From Nocardia yamanashiensis NBRC 100130 (GTDB lineage Bacteria; Actinomycetota; Actinomycetes; Mycobacteriales; Mycobacteriaceae), in contig NZ_BDCD01000016.1 of NCBI RefSeq assembly GCF_001613325.1, positions 186,001 to 250,000 on the forward strand: DNA of 64,000 nucleotides, in the 5' to 3' direction. Made by a program: the position numbers and the translations under genes. Below, piece after piece: positions 34,399 through 42,628 of this stretch (position 1 is the first letter of the stretch; each line of letters starts with the position of its first letter). Below the pieces are notes generated by a model. The model was not told the DNA's origin. It made no database searches and saw only the letters and a list, made by a program, of their open reading frames with translations.

Positions 34399-34623
34399 AT
34401 GGGCGATACGCCCTCCCCGCCGATCTCGTTGTCGTCCATCCACGTCCGATGGTCACCGACCAGCGCCGCCTACATAGCATGGTCCGACCAAGACCCATCC
34501 CTCACCTACAGCGACCCCTTCTCCTCCCTGGCCGCAGTAGACGGCCTGATCGCCGCCGCAACAGCCCCCACCAGCAATACCCTGGTCAATACCCACCGGA
34601 CCAACCACGGAGATGCGCGATGA
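34399..34623 (+). CDS. Small protein of unknown function, first of a coupled pair
   Basis: A 74-residue protein with a strong AAAGGAGAG site before ATG 34399 and GC-rich third codon positions. It reads as a compact acidic domain with Trp and Tyr (SIHVRWSPTSAAYIAWSDQD, then SLTYSDPFSSLAAVDGLIAA) and no signal peptide or membrane helix. Its stop TGA overlaps the ATG of the next small gene (ATGA). I do not recognise a family. It lies 165 bases after an MFS gene and just before a decayed HxlR gene. Confidence 0.6.
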   Translation: MGDTPSPPISLSSIHVRWSPTSAAYIAWSDQDPSLTYSDPFSSLAAVDGLIAAATAPTSNTLVNTHRTNHGDAR

Positions 34624-34793
34624 CCGAGAATGACCAGGCGCCGGCCACCACGGCGCCGAAATCTGCGGACACGTCGATCAACAACGACGCGGTATTCGAC
34701 AACATCTTCACCAACAGCCCGGGCGGCAAAAACCTCAACAGGCCGAAGGTTGACCAGCCCTTGGACGCCGACGCCGCAACCGACGGAACGTAG
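34620..34793 (+). CDS. Very small hydrophilic protein, second of a coupled pair
   Basis: A 57-residue protein whose ATG overlaps the stop of the upstream small gene, so it depends on translational coupling. It is polar and probably disordered (APATTAPKSADTSINNDAVF), with a short hydrophobic core VFDNIF and a Gly/Asn/Pro-rich tail. No Cys, no transmembrane segment and no precursor-peptide motif that I know. It could be a partner or substrate of the 74-residue protein. Confidence 0.5.
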   Translation: MTENDQAPATTAPKSADTSINNDAVFDNIFTNSPGGKNLNRPKVDQPLDADAATDGT

Positions 34794-34814
34794 GCGGTCC
34801 GTGGCACACCTGCC

Positions 34815-35080
34815 AGGTGGGCGCAGGGGGAGGTGCGGTTCGCCGAGTTGCGGCGGTGAATGCCCGGCGTATCCCAGAAGATGCTGTCGGTGACCCTGCA
34901 AATCTGGTCCGCGACGGTCTGGTCGTGCGTCGGGTGGAATCGACGGTGCCGCCGCGCGTGCACTATCGGCTCACCAAACTGGGCTTGTCCCTGGAGATCC
35001 CATTGGCCGACTTGCGCACCTGGGCCGAGGATCATATGGCCGAAATGCTGGGGGTGTGGCGGCGCTCGAGCTCGGTATAG
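34815..35080 (+). pseudogene. Decayed HxlR-family regulator gene
   Basis: The conserved HxlR core can be read only by joining frames. One frame gives EVRFAELRR, then a TGA, then MPGVSQKMLSVTLQ; about 34902 the reading frame shifts by one base and continues NLVRDGLVVRRVESTVPPRV, HYRLTKLGLSLEIPLADLRT and WAEDHMAEMLGVW to a TAG at 35078-35080. The N-terminal third, including the first helix and the usual cysteine, is missing. Stop, frameshift and truncation together make this a pseudogene. Confidence 0.7.
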
Positions 35081-35152
35081 GCCTGGCGGACTTCGGTCAA
35101 TCGATAACAGCTACCCCGGCAACGTAAGTCCGCCCGCATCACCGCCCGCCGG

Positions 35153-35878
35153 TCACCACGGCACCGCTCCGGCGTCATCGAAGAATTCGCCGGTCGGCCC
35201 GTACGCGGGCAGGGTCGCGAGGCGAATCGCGATGGCCGCGCCCTGTTCCGGAGTGCGGTTGCCCCGAAAGCCGCTGAGGTCGGTGGCGGTGAGTCCGGGG
35301 CAGCCGGAGTTGATCAGGATATTGGTGTCGCGCAGTTCCTTCGCGTATTGGATGGTGAGGGTATTGAGGAAGGTCTTCGAAGCCAGGTAGGCGGTGGGGA
35401 CCGGGCCCATGTCGATGCCGGGTGTGGTTTGCAGGCTGAGCGAGCCGACGCTGCTGGACATATTGACGATCCGCGGCGCGGCGGAGGCGCGCAGCATCGG
35501 CAGCATCGCGTTGGTGACCCGGATGACCCCGATCACGTTGGTTTCCATGACGGTTCGCACGGTCTCGGGTGTGACCGTGGACGGCGTCTGCGGCATACCG
35601 CCGGTGATAGCGGCGTTGTTGACCAGTACATCCAGCCCACCGGCCTGCTCGGCGATCAATTCTGCTGCCGCGGAAACACTTTCGTCATCGGTGACGTCCA
35701 GCGGCACCCCGAAAGCATCGACCCCGGCCGCGCGCAGCTTCTCCACCGCGGTCTCCCGCCGCAGCCGATCCCGCGCCCCTACGCCGATCCGCCAGCCGAG
35801 CGCCCCCAGGCCCGCGGCGATCTCGTATCCAATTCCCTTGTTAGCGCCGGTCACCAGCGCGATCGTCTGTTCACTCAC
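35153..35878 (-). CDS. Short-chain dehydrogenase/reductase (SDR)
   Basis: A 241-residue classical SDR from GTG 35878. The cofactor motif TGANKGIG, the NNAA strand motif (LVNNAAITGG), the catalytic Ser in MSSSVGS and the YLASK (Tyr-x-x-x-Lys) pair are all present. NADP preference is likely from the Arg in ARDRLRRE after the second strand. Homologues act on aldehydes and ketones including carbonyl-reductase-type substrates. It diverges from a LysR gene 105 bases away that is its probable regulator. Confidence 0.9.
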   Translation of the reverse strand: MSEQTIALVTGANKGIGYEIAAGLGALGWRIGVGARDRLRRETAVEKLRAAGVDAFGVPLDVTDDESVSAAAELIAEQAGGLDVLVNNAAITGGMPQTPSTVTPETVRTVMETNVIGVIRVTNAMLPMLRASAAPRIVNMSSSVGSLSLQTTPGIDMGPVPTAYLASKTFLNTLTIQYAKELRDTNILINSGCPGLTATDLSGFRGNRTPEQGAAIAIRLATLPAYGPTGEFFDDAGAVPW

Positions 35879-35983
35879 AACGCCGATCCTGCTGCGGGCA
35901 CACCTGCCCCGTCCAAGACCGATCGGGTAGCCGCCGATACCGCACGGGTATCGGCCGAGGTCATCACCGGATACCATGTCGCG

Positions 35984-36823
35984 GTGGAGACGCGGGAGAT
36001 GCGATCTTTCGTCGCCGTCGCCGAGGAGTTGCACTTCGGGCGAGCGGCACAACGACTCGCGATGGCGCAACCACCGTTGTCGCGGGCAATCCAGCAACTG
36101 GAACGGCGGCTCGGAGTCATGCTGCTGCACCGTGGTACTCGCGCGATCACCTTGACCGATGCGGGTTCGGTACTGCTGCGTGAGTCCCGCCTCGCCCTGG
36201 AAGCGATCGAAGCCGCCGAACGCCGCACCCGCCGCGCCGCCGCCGACCAGCCCGGAATAGTGCTGGCCACCAAGTCCGGCGCCGCCAGTGAACTGCTGTC
36301 GAAGCTGCTGCACGCCTACGCCGCCGAACCGGGCGCCGTGGCGGTCGAGGTGATGCTCGCCGGGCCGGGTCAGCCGGAAGCCCTGTTGCGCAATGGGATT
36401 GCCGATGTCGCTCTGCTGCATCGGCCTTACGACACGACAGCCGGATTCGACACCGAGGACCTGCACACCGAATCCCAGGTCGTGGTCCTGCCCGCGGGGC
36501 ATCCCCTCGCGACCCGGTCGCAGGTGTCGCTGGCCGAAGTCGGCACGCTGGCGAACCTGCCCCTGCCGCGCTGGCCTGGACGGGACGGCACCTATCGCGA
36601 CGGTCCCGGTCCGCAGGTGCGCGACCACACCCAGCTTTTCCAGCTGATCGCGCTCGGGCTCGCGTGCGCGATCGTGCCGGAATCCCTGCGGGCCCAGCTC
36701 CGCGACGATCACGCCGTCGTTCCGGTATCCGACGCACCACCCGTCACGACGGTCATCGCGTGGCCTCCGCACAGTAGATCCAAAGCCGTTGCCGACCTTG
36801 TCAATACCGCAACACGGCTCTGA
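35984..36823 (+). CDS. LysR-family transcriptional regulator divergent from the SDR
   Basis: A 279-residue protein starting at GTG 35984, which gives the usual beginning (VETREMRSFVAVAEELHFGR) of this LysR subgroup. The recognition helix is AMAQPPLSRAIQQLERRLG and the effector domain follows from residue 85. The 105-base gap to the divergent SDR gene is the likely binding region. A GC-rich hairpin follows the stop. Confidence 0.88.
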   Translation: METREMRSFVAVAEELHFGRAAQRLAMAQPPLSRAIQQLERRLGVMLLHRGTRAITLTDAGSVLLRESRLALEAIEAAERRTRRAAADQPGIVLATKSGAASELLSKLLHAYAAEPGAVAVEVMLAGPGQPEALLRNGIADVALLHRPYDTTAGFDTEDLHTESQVVVLPAGHPLATRSQVSLAEVGTLANLPLPRWPGRDGTYRDGPGPQVRDHTQLFQLIALGLACAIVPESLRAQLRDDHAVVPVSDAPPVTTVIAWPPHSRSKAVADLVNTATRL

Positions 36824-36826
36824 CTG

Positions 36827-36874
36827 CCCGCCGGATTATCGTCCACCTGCCTACGACGGTGGCAGGTCGGCGGG
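36827..36874. terminator. Two-stage hairpin between convergent LysR and YezG-type genes
   Basis: Outer arms CCCGCCG (36827-36833) and CGGCGGG (36868-36874) and inner arms ACCTGCC (36845-36851) and GGCAGGT (36861-36867) nest in one structure. It starts four bases after the LysR stop and runs into the end of the leftward gene. Confidence 0.45.
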
Positions 36875-37624
36875 GTCATCGGTCGCCGTGGCCGCCCGGC
36901 GGAATTCGGCCGTGATCTCCCCGCCGTCGTAGAGTTCACCACCGGCATCCCAGCCCGGTGCTGTCATCAGTTCGACGAGTTCGGCCCACCGCTCGGGATC
37001 GATCTTGCCCGCGAGGCGGATATGCCCATAGCTGGACAGCGATTCCAGCTTCCCCCACGCTATGCTGAGGTCGAGCTCACCGAAATCACCGCGCCGGACT
37101 TCCCACCCGGCCTGGTCGAAGACGGCGGCGACCTCACCCAGATGCGGGCCGATCTCATCCTCGTACTGCTCACCCGGCTCGGCACGAATTCCCATGTAGA
37201 CGTTGGGAACTCGCGCCAGGATCGCGGTCAGCCAATCGGGAGTATGCGCGGCGTCACGCGGAAACCACTCCAGCTCCCGGGCATAGTGCTCAGGAATCGC
37301 CCCCAGCCTGGGCTCGCCGTCGTAGTCGAAATCGGTACGGAACGAACCGCTTTCGTCGATCTCGCACCGCACGGTGAACCAGGTCCCGATCGCGGGCCGT
37401 TTCATGCCGGTCTTCAACCGCCAGCACAGCTTTGCCAGTCCCTCGGGATGGCTGCGCGCCACGGGCTTGCCATTACCGTCGACAACCGAGAATCCGGCCT
37501 CAGAGCCCCCATCGCCCACCGACGACCAGGTGAACACCCCTCGCCCGCCCGCAGGCAGCCCAGAGCGCAGAACTCGCTCGATCTCGCCGAGCAGTTCTTC
37601 CTGTTGCTCGCTGGTCAGCGCCAT
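36851..37624 (-). CDS. YezG-type (DUF600) immunity protein with C-terminal extension
   Basis: A 257-residue acidic protein from ATG 37624. The first 150 residues match the YezG/DUF600 immunity family of polymorphic toxin systems (LCWRLKTGMKRPAIGTWFTV, then FRTDFDYDGEPRLG, then HYARELEWFPRD). The last 100 residues form a second domain with WEVRRGDFGELDLSIAWGKL and a conserved-looking WAELVELM, unknown to me. Such proteins bind and neutralise a partner toxin. No toxin is visible nearby, so it is an orphan immunity gene, perhaps guarding against competitors. Another explanation is a general domain reused outside toxin systems. Confidence 0.7.
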   Translation of the reverse strand: MALTSEQQEELLGEIERVLRSGLPAGGRGVFTWSSVGDGGSEAGFSVVDGNGKPVARSHPEGLAKLCWRLKTGMKRPAIGTWFTVRCEIDESGSFRTDFDYDGEPRLGAIPEHYARELEWFPRDAAHTPDWLTAILARVPNVYMGIRAEPGEQYEDEIGPHLGEVAAVFDQAGWEVRRGDFGELDLSIAWGKLESLSSYGHIRLAGKIDPERWAELVELMTAPGWDAGGELYDGGEITAEFRRAATATDDPADLPPS

Positions 37625-37801
37625 CACATCCCCCGCATCCGCCGTAAGTCTCAGTGCGGGACCGACTCTAGCGTGAAACGAGTTCGCGAGGTCACGCGCC
37701 GCCGTCGGGCCCAGGCCAACTGCGCGGGCCGGGGCCCGCCCGACACACAATCCCCACATTTCCCACGTCGTTCCTACGCGCCACTGCCGTAGGTTGCGCC
37801 T

Positions 37802-38407
37802 GTGTCCGTCAACACCTTTCGTGCCCCGGCGTCGGCCCTGCTTCTGGCACTGATCGCCTACGGTGTCGTGCTGCATCGCGGTTGGATAGTCACCAAGTTG
37901 TGGCTGCTGGCCCTGCCATTGCTCCTGGCCATCGCCCTCGTGCTCATCACCCTCTTCGTCGTTGCGGTCTGGCGGGCCGGCCGTCACCCGAGCCCCTGGC
38001 CATTGGCGATAACGTCCATGCTCACCGTCCTCGGGATAGCCGGCCCCGCGTTCCTCGCCACCCACCTCGAAGCCTCCGCCTGGACCCGCTTCTGGCTGGA
38101 ACGCCCTGCCTTCGCCGCCATCGCCCACATGGAAGTGCCCCCCTACGGCCAAGGCGACTACTACGGCACCGACCTACCCGCCCAACTATGTTTCGTCTCG
38201 GCAATGTGCAAAGTAGCCGTCATCGGCACCAGCGCAGGCCACCCGGTCCGCTTCGTCCCCGACTACGTCGGTATCCCCGACGACGCCTTCGGCTACGGCC
38301 ATTTCATCGGCAAACCCGACCCGGGCCCCTACGACGGCTTCGGCGCACAGATCTGCCCCACCATGGAGCTGGCGGGGGGATGGTGGTGGCTCGATTACTG
38401 CGGCTGA
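37802..38407 (+). CDS. Membrane protein of unknown function
   Basis: A 201-residue protein starting GTG 37802. Three hydrophobic segments (about 10-30, 33-57 and 68-88) are followed by a 110-residue outward or inward domain with four cysteines (LCFVSAMCKVAV, AQICPTM, LDYCG) and many aromatic and Gly residues. The ribosome site is weak, so the start is uncertain. I recognise no family. Confidence 0.6.
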   Translation: MSVNTFRAPASALLLALIAYGVVLHRGWIVTKLWLLALPLLLAIALVLITLFVVAVWRAGRHPSPWPLAITSMLTVLGIAGPAFLATHLEASAWTRFWLERPAFAAIAHMEVPPYGQGDYYGTDLPAQLCFVSAMCKVAVIGTSAGHPVRFVPDYVGIPDDAFGYGHFIGKPDPGPYDGFGAQICPTMELAGGWWWLDYCG

Positions 38408-38440
38408 GTTCGAGTTGGCCGCGAGGGGGAGTGTCGTCGT

Positions 38441-38926
38441 CTACGGCAATTCGCGGCCGTTCAGTTCCAGCTGCTCCGGTGGATGCCATCGAAACCACAT
38501 GTCGGTGCCGTCGACTCGATACCGATCGCCCTTGTCGAATCGCATCTCCGCCACGAGCTTTCGAGAATTCGCCGGAACCTGACGATGTGGTGCCAGTGCG
38601 GCAGTCAATTCGTCATAGCGAGCATCGATACCGCCCTGGCCCGGATGACTGTCGCTGGTAACTTCGCCGGCGATGAAACGCTGATCCCAGCGAGCGTAGA
38701 TCGCCCACCGCTCGAGCTCCCAGGTCACTGCTTCCGCATTCGCGGGCCACACATTGAACAGATAGCCGACGTCCACGCGATCGAAGGCCCAGCCCTCGAA
38801 ATAGTGTGGCCGCCCGCCGATATCGGCGAGGCCTGAACGCGGCCAGTCGTACCGCTCCGATTCGACGTACACCCGCTCGAAGCCGTCGGTGACCAGGACA
38901 GTCTCGTCCCATTCATTACCTGACAC
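38441..38926 (-). CDS. Hypothetical protein, Trp-rich
   Basis: A 161-residue soluble protein starting at GTG 38926. It has several Trp and Tyr residues (FEGWAFDRVDVGYLFNVWPA, WELERWAIYARWDQRF, MWFRWHPPEQLEL), which suggests a compact alpha/beta fold. The region between two genes with immunity-like or uncertain roles could make it another small recognition or immunity-type protein, but I cannot support this from sequence. Confidence 0.55.
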   Translation of the reverse strand: MSGNEWDETVLVTDGFERVYVESERYDWPRSGLADIGGRPHYFEGWAFDRVDVGYLFNVWPANAEAVTWELERWAIYARWDQRFIAGEVTSDSHPGQGGIDARYDELTAALAPHRQVPANSRKLVAEMRFDKGDRYRVDGTDMWFRWHPPEQLELNGRELP

Positions 38927-39103
38927 GGCCGAATGCTAGCCCGTGGCTAGGGCAGTCGCAGGGGCAGTGGCAAACGAAGAGCCCGATGGTTTGCCGAACA
39001 TGCCAACAAGATCGACTGAGGGCAGGCCATGGGCGGAATTTCAGGAGAAAGTAGTGCAGGTCCCACGGGGAAGAGATTTCGATCGTGAAAGGTTGACCGG
39101 TCC

Positions 39104-39400
39104 ATGACGATCACCGCAATCTCCACCCTGCAGGCTCGCCCAGGCAAGGAAGACCTGGTGCAAGCGCAGGCGCTGTCCCTGATCGAGCCGTCGCTCGCCG
39201 AGCCCGGGTGCCTCAGTTACCAGCCCTATCAGCACCCGACCCAGCCGGGGAGCTGGGTGGTCATCGAATCCTGGGACAGTCGGGCGGCTTTCGAAGCGCA
39301 CCTGAACAGCCCGCACCTGCAGGAGGCGTTCGCGGCGGGAGCTGAGCTGCTGGCCGGGCCGCCTCAGGAGCAGCTGTTCGAGGTGCCCTCCTCGAACTGA
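39104..39400 (+). CDS. Antibiotic biosynthesis monooxygenase (ABM) domain protein
   Basis: A 98-residue full-length ABM/YgiN-type protein: TAISTLQARPGKEDLVQAQA, then EPGCLSYQPYQHPTQPGSWV, then VIESWDSRAAFEAHLNSPHL with the conserved His. These dimeric ferredoxin-like proteins act as cofactor-free quinol monooxygenases or as small-ligand isomerases. It stands alone with a weak ribosome site. Confidence 0.85.
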   Translation: MTITAISTLQARPGKEDLVQAQALSLIEPSLAEPGCLSYQPYQHPTQPGSWVVIESWDSRAAFEAHLNSPHLQEAFAAGAELLAGPPQEQLFEVPSSN

Positions 39401-39517
39401 TCCCCAATGTCCGAGAGCTTGCGGCGCGCGAGGATTATCTCGCCGAGCGGGCTTTCGGCCGAGGTCAAGGTGCGCTCTGCCTCGACGATGCCACCTGCAT
39501 CGTGGAGGCAGGCGTCT

Positions 39518-40888
39518 TCACCTCGTCGATGATTCCGAGGGCGTGGGGCATGCTGGTCGGCCCGAAACACAGCTGTTGTTAGGGAATTCGGTGACCCAGT
39601 GGAATCCGCTCTGCCGCAGTGTGAAACGGTCTGCATGGTAGAGGGTTAGTTCCATCGTGACCGGATGACCGTCCAGATCGCCGCTGAGCCGCAACTGGTT
39701 CGGTGTGGGGCGCTCGACCGTGAAGTTTGCCCAGGGTGCGGCGGATTCGGAATCGGTCCAGGAACGCAGTATGAGCTGCTTTGCTTCGGCGTTGAGTTCC
39801 GCCTCTGCAGGTCGGAACTGATCATCCATCGTTTGGATAGCCGTGTACTCGCGTTGGTCGAACACGACTCGCCGCCAACGGGTTTCATCTCCGAGTGTGG
39901 CCAGTACCGGTTGGTCGTCTCGGATGAACGTGCTCACTTCCCAGATCCCGTACAGCTCCGATTTGGACTCTCGCTGTTGCCAGGACGCGATGCCATTGAC
40001 TGTGCCCGCGACGATCAGCCAAACCAGCAGCGCCACTTGCATGCGCGCGATGACGCGCCGTTCGTTGGAGGTCCGGAAGGGTTGCGGGGCGGTCGATGGT
40101 GCAGCGGCATTGCCCAGCAGTACTGCCGTGATCCGGCGCGCTTCGGGTGCCACCAATACCAGCGCCATGACCAGTACGTGGAACGACAGAATCTTCACCG
40201 GCACGTCGTAGGTCATGTTCAGAACCCACACCTGCGCCGCGCAGACCACGGTCAGGAGTGCGCCTGCCACGGCCGTGCGAGGCACCAGAAGTAGTACGCC
40301 GCACAGTATTTCCGCGATCCCGAGCAGGATCTCGTATACCGGCGACACTCCGACCTGGCTCCATAGCACGCTCATCGGCGTCAAGTCACCGAGCGGCTCC
40401 AACAGCCGGGTCAGCGACGGCGACGGCATCTGGAGGGGGAAGGCTTTGGCGAAGCCGTAACTCAGCATCGTCCCCGCCGCGCACACTCGCAGCAGCACCA
40501 GCAACCAGCCTGCCGCCGTGCGATATTCGGTACGTCGGCGGTCCAGGACGCTCCACACCGCCGTCACGGTCACCGCGATCACGAGAATGCAGAACAGCAG
40601 CACCCAGTCATACGCCGTATCACCGCTGCCCGAATCCCGGCGCACGACCTCGACACCGAAAATCGTGCGCCCCACCCACGCCACCACCGGCTGCGGCCAC
40701 TTCACAGCGACCGGCCGCCACCACACCGCCAGCCCCGGAAACTCCAGGATCACCTGGGTCAGCAACGCGAACAACCCGAAGTACACCAGACTGAACCGAA
40801 CCAGCACGCGGGTGATCGGCCGCCACCGCTTCGCTTCCTGTCGCTCCGGCTCGATATCGGAGCCAGGCTCGGCGGTTCGAACGCTCAT
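39518..40888 (-). CDS. DoxX-like membrane protein (paralogue of the gene at 54.5 kb)
   Basis: A 456-residue protein with about seven or eight predicted membrane segments and a soluble C-terminal domain. It shares with the 54,528-55,916 gene the sequence order VWSVLDRRRTxY, LMFYG/MLSYG, FPLQMP, QVGxxPVYExLLG, LNMTYDVPVKILSFH and YGIWEV near residue 325, then DETRWRR and HWVTEFP. DoxX relatives act as terminal oxidase subunits in thiosulfate oxidation or as membrane redox proteins. Its C-terminus ends with an extra stretch not found in the paralogue, perhaps a frameshift or a local change. It is read leftward, ahead of the dehalogenase-like gene. Confidence 0.75.
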   Translation of the reverse strand: MSVRTAEPGSDIEPERQEAKRWRPITRVLVRFSLVYFGLFALLTQVILEFPGLAVWWRPVAVKWPQPVVAWVGRTIFGVEVVRRDSGSGDTAYDWVLLFCILVIAVTVTAVWSVLDRRRTEYRTAAGWLLVLLRVCAAGTMLSYGFAKAFPLQMPSPSLTRLLEPLGDLTPMSVLWSQVGVSPVYEILLGIAEILCGVLLLVPRTAVAGALLTVVCAAQVWVLNMTYDVPVKILSFHVLVMALVLVAPEARRITAVLLGNAAAPSTAPQPFRTSNERRVIARMQVALLVWLIVAGTVNGIASWQQRESKSELYGIWEVSTFIRDDQPVLATLGDETRWRRVVFDQREYTAIQTMDDQFRPAEAELNAEAKQLILRSWTDSESAAPWANFTVERPTPNQLRLSGDLDGHPVTMELTLYHADRFTLRQSGFHWVTEFPNNSCVSGRPACPTPSESSTR

Positions 40889-41040
40889 CCTCAGTCCCCA
40901 CCTTCACAAGGGCGCCACCCGCGCCACGTTCAGCAGGCTGAACATGACAGCGACGACACTAGGAAGCGGGACCTGTCCATCACTTGAAGGATTCTTAAAA
41001 CGGCTGGCCGGGCGCGTATCTGCTGTGTCTTGACCTTTCG

Positions 41041-41922
41041 CTATTTCCCGTCCCAATTGCGGATGGCGGCGACGAATTCCTCGGGTGCATCGGATTCCAC
41101 GTAGGTGCCGGCGCCTTCGATGATGACGGTCTTGTGGTTGGTGAATGTCGCTTCCAGGCGTTCGCGCTCCTGGGGGCGGAAGGCGATGTCGGCGTCGCCC
41201 CAGATGATCAGGGTCGGCAGGTCGGCGATATCCGGAAGTGCGGCTTCGACCTCCGCGAAGAAGGCTCGGCTGGCGAGGACGCGGTTGGGGAGCATGGCGG
41301 AGGCCTGCCGGCGTTCGGGGGTGCCCAGCGCGTGGCGGTAGTGGGTCATCTCGGCCTGGGTCGGTTTCCGCCTGCGATGGCCGGTGGGGATGAAGCCGTT
41401 GACGACGAGGTTGAATCGTCGAACCAGGAAGCGGCTCAAGGGGTTTCCGATGGCGTGTGAGAAGGCTTCGAAGTGCAGGATGCCGTTCAACGGCCAAGCC
41501 CAGGTGTTGGCGAGGATCAATCGATCGAAGACGCCTGGTCGCCGCTGCGCTACCGCCATGCCGATCAGGCCGCCCCAGTCCTGGCCTACCAAGCCGATCT
41601 TCTCCAGTTTCAGCGCGTCTACGAAACCGGTGACCACGTCGGCGTGTTCTTCGGGGAGGAAGCGGTAGCCCGGTTTCGGGGCCGACAGGCCGAAGCCTGG
41701 GTAATCCATTGCGATGCAACGGAAGTCGCTGCGCAATGTGGTGATCACGTCCCGGAAGAGGAACGACCAGGTCGGATTGCCGTGTAGCAGCAGCAATGTG
41801 GGACCCGACCCCTCGTCGACGTAGTGCACGGTGTGACCGTCGATATCGATGAAGCGGCTCTCGAACGGGAACAAATCGTCATCGACCCAGCTGGGTCGCA
41901 CACTGCTGGTGGTATCGGCCAT
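41041..41922 (-). CDS. Haloalkane dehalogenase-like alpha/beta-hydrolase lacking the catalytic histidine
   Basis: A 293-residue protein from ATG 41922, which has GGAGGGGG upstream. It resembles the HLD-III group, including M. tuberculosis Rv1833c: HGNPTW (halide-stabilising Asn and Trp), GQDWGG with nucleophile Asp115, NTWAWP, and WGDADIAFRP with the expected acid Asp245. The segment where family members have the catalytic His (H followed by an aromatic and acidic residues before DAPE) reads GAGTYVESDAPE, so Thr273 stands in place of His. Hydrolysis of the alkyl-enzyme ester would be blocked. It diverges from an HxlR regulator over a large palindrome. Confidence 0.85.
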   Translation of the reverse strand: MADTTSSVRPSWVDDDLFPFESRFIDIDGHTVHYVDEGSGPTLLLLHGNPTWSFLFRDVITTLRSDFRCIAMDYPGFGLSAPKPGYRFLPEEHADVVTGFVDALKLEKIGLVGQDWGGLIGMAVAQRRPGVFDRLILANTWAWPLNGILHFEAFSHAIGNPLSRFLVRRFNLVVNGFIPTGHRRRKPTQAEMTHYRHALGTPERRQASAMLPNRVLASRAFFAEVEAALPDIADLPTLIIWGDADIAFRPQERERLEATFTNHKTVIIEGAGTYVESDAPEEFVAAIRNWDGK

Positions 41923-41955
41923 GGCGGCCCCCTCCGGGCTCGGCAGCAACGTATG

Positions 41956-41989
41956 CTTGATGTTCTCAAGCGTACTTGAGAACATCAAG
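41956..41989. promoter_or_regulatory. 34-bp double palindrome, HxlR operator
   Basis: CTTGATGTTCTCAAG (41956-41970) and its exact inverse CTTGAGAACATCAAG (41975-41989) flank CGTA. Each arm is itself a palindrome, CTTGA-N5-TCAAG. This gives two tandem operator units placed symmetrically in the divergent gap between the dehalogenase-like and HxlR genes. Confidence 0.8.
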
Positions 41990-42001
41990 TGATTGAAGGA
42001 A

Positions 42002-42628
42002 ATGATGAGAAGTTACGGACAGTACTGCGGGCTCTCCCGGTCCCTCGAAGTCATCGGCGACCGGTGGAATCTGCTGATCGTGCGCCAGCTCCTCATCGCC
42101 CCCGCGCGCTACCGGGACTTGATCGACGGACTGCCCGGCATCGCCACCAACCTGCTGGCCGACCGGCTCCGGGACCTCGAAGCGGCGGGCGTGGTCGAGC
42201 GTCGACTATCGGGTGAAGGCAGCATCGTCGAATACGCGCTCACCCCGTGGGGCGCCGAGCTACGCGAGCCGATCGAGAGCCTGATCCGCTGGTCCACCCC
42301 GCTCATGCTCCGCGGCCCCGACGGCGATACCTTCCGCCCCGAATGGCTCGCCCTCGCCGTCCCCGCCCTGCTCAACACGCGGATCCAACACCGCCCCACC
42401 GCAACCATCGGCCTCGAAATCGGCGACTCGCCCTTCCAACTCCGCGCCACAACAGCGGGATTCGAGGTCGGACTACACGACGGCCACCCACTCGACGCCA
42501 CCGTCCGCGCCGAACCCGGCTACATCCTCGGCCTCGCCGCCGGCGCCATTACCCTTGCTGATGCCCTTGCTGCCGGCCTGGTCGAGATCGAAGGTGACGA
42601 GTCCGTCCTCCGAGCCGTTTTCGGCTGA
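42002..42628 (+). CDS. HxlR-family transcriptional regulator
   Basis: A 208-residue protein; ATG 42002 follows GAAGGA (a second ATG follows at once). The HxlR winged helix is complete: GQYCGLSRSLEVIGDRWNLL, then YRDLIDGLPGIATNLLADRL and VVERRLSGEGSIVEYALTPW. The cysteine in helix 1 (QYC) is conserved in redox- or aldehyde-sensing members. The C-terminal 100 residues form an extra effector-like domain with a beta-rich pattern. It sits 12 bases from the double palindrome and should regulate itself and the dehalogenase-like gene. Confidence 0.88.
   Translation: MMRSYGQYCGLSRSLEVIGDRWNLLIVRQLLIAPARYRDLIDGLPGIATNLLADRLRDLEAAGVVERRLSGEGSIVEYALTPWGAELREPIESLIRWSTPLMLRGPDGDTFRPEWLALAVPALLNTRIQHRPTATIGLEIGDSPFQLRATTAGFEVGLHDGHPLDATVRAEPGYILGLAAGAITLADALAAGLVEIEGDESVLRAVFG

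Noticed and set aside
35153..36772. A longer leftward frame that would extend the SDR by nearly 300 codons
   Set aside because: The extra part is antisense to the LysR gene, has shadow composition, and the SDR fold starts right after GTG 35878.
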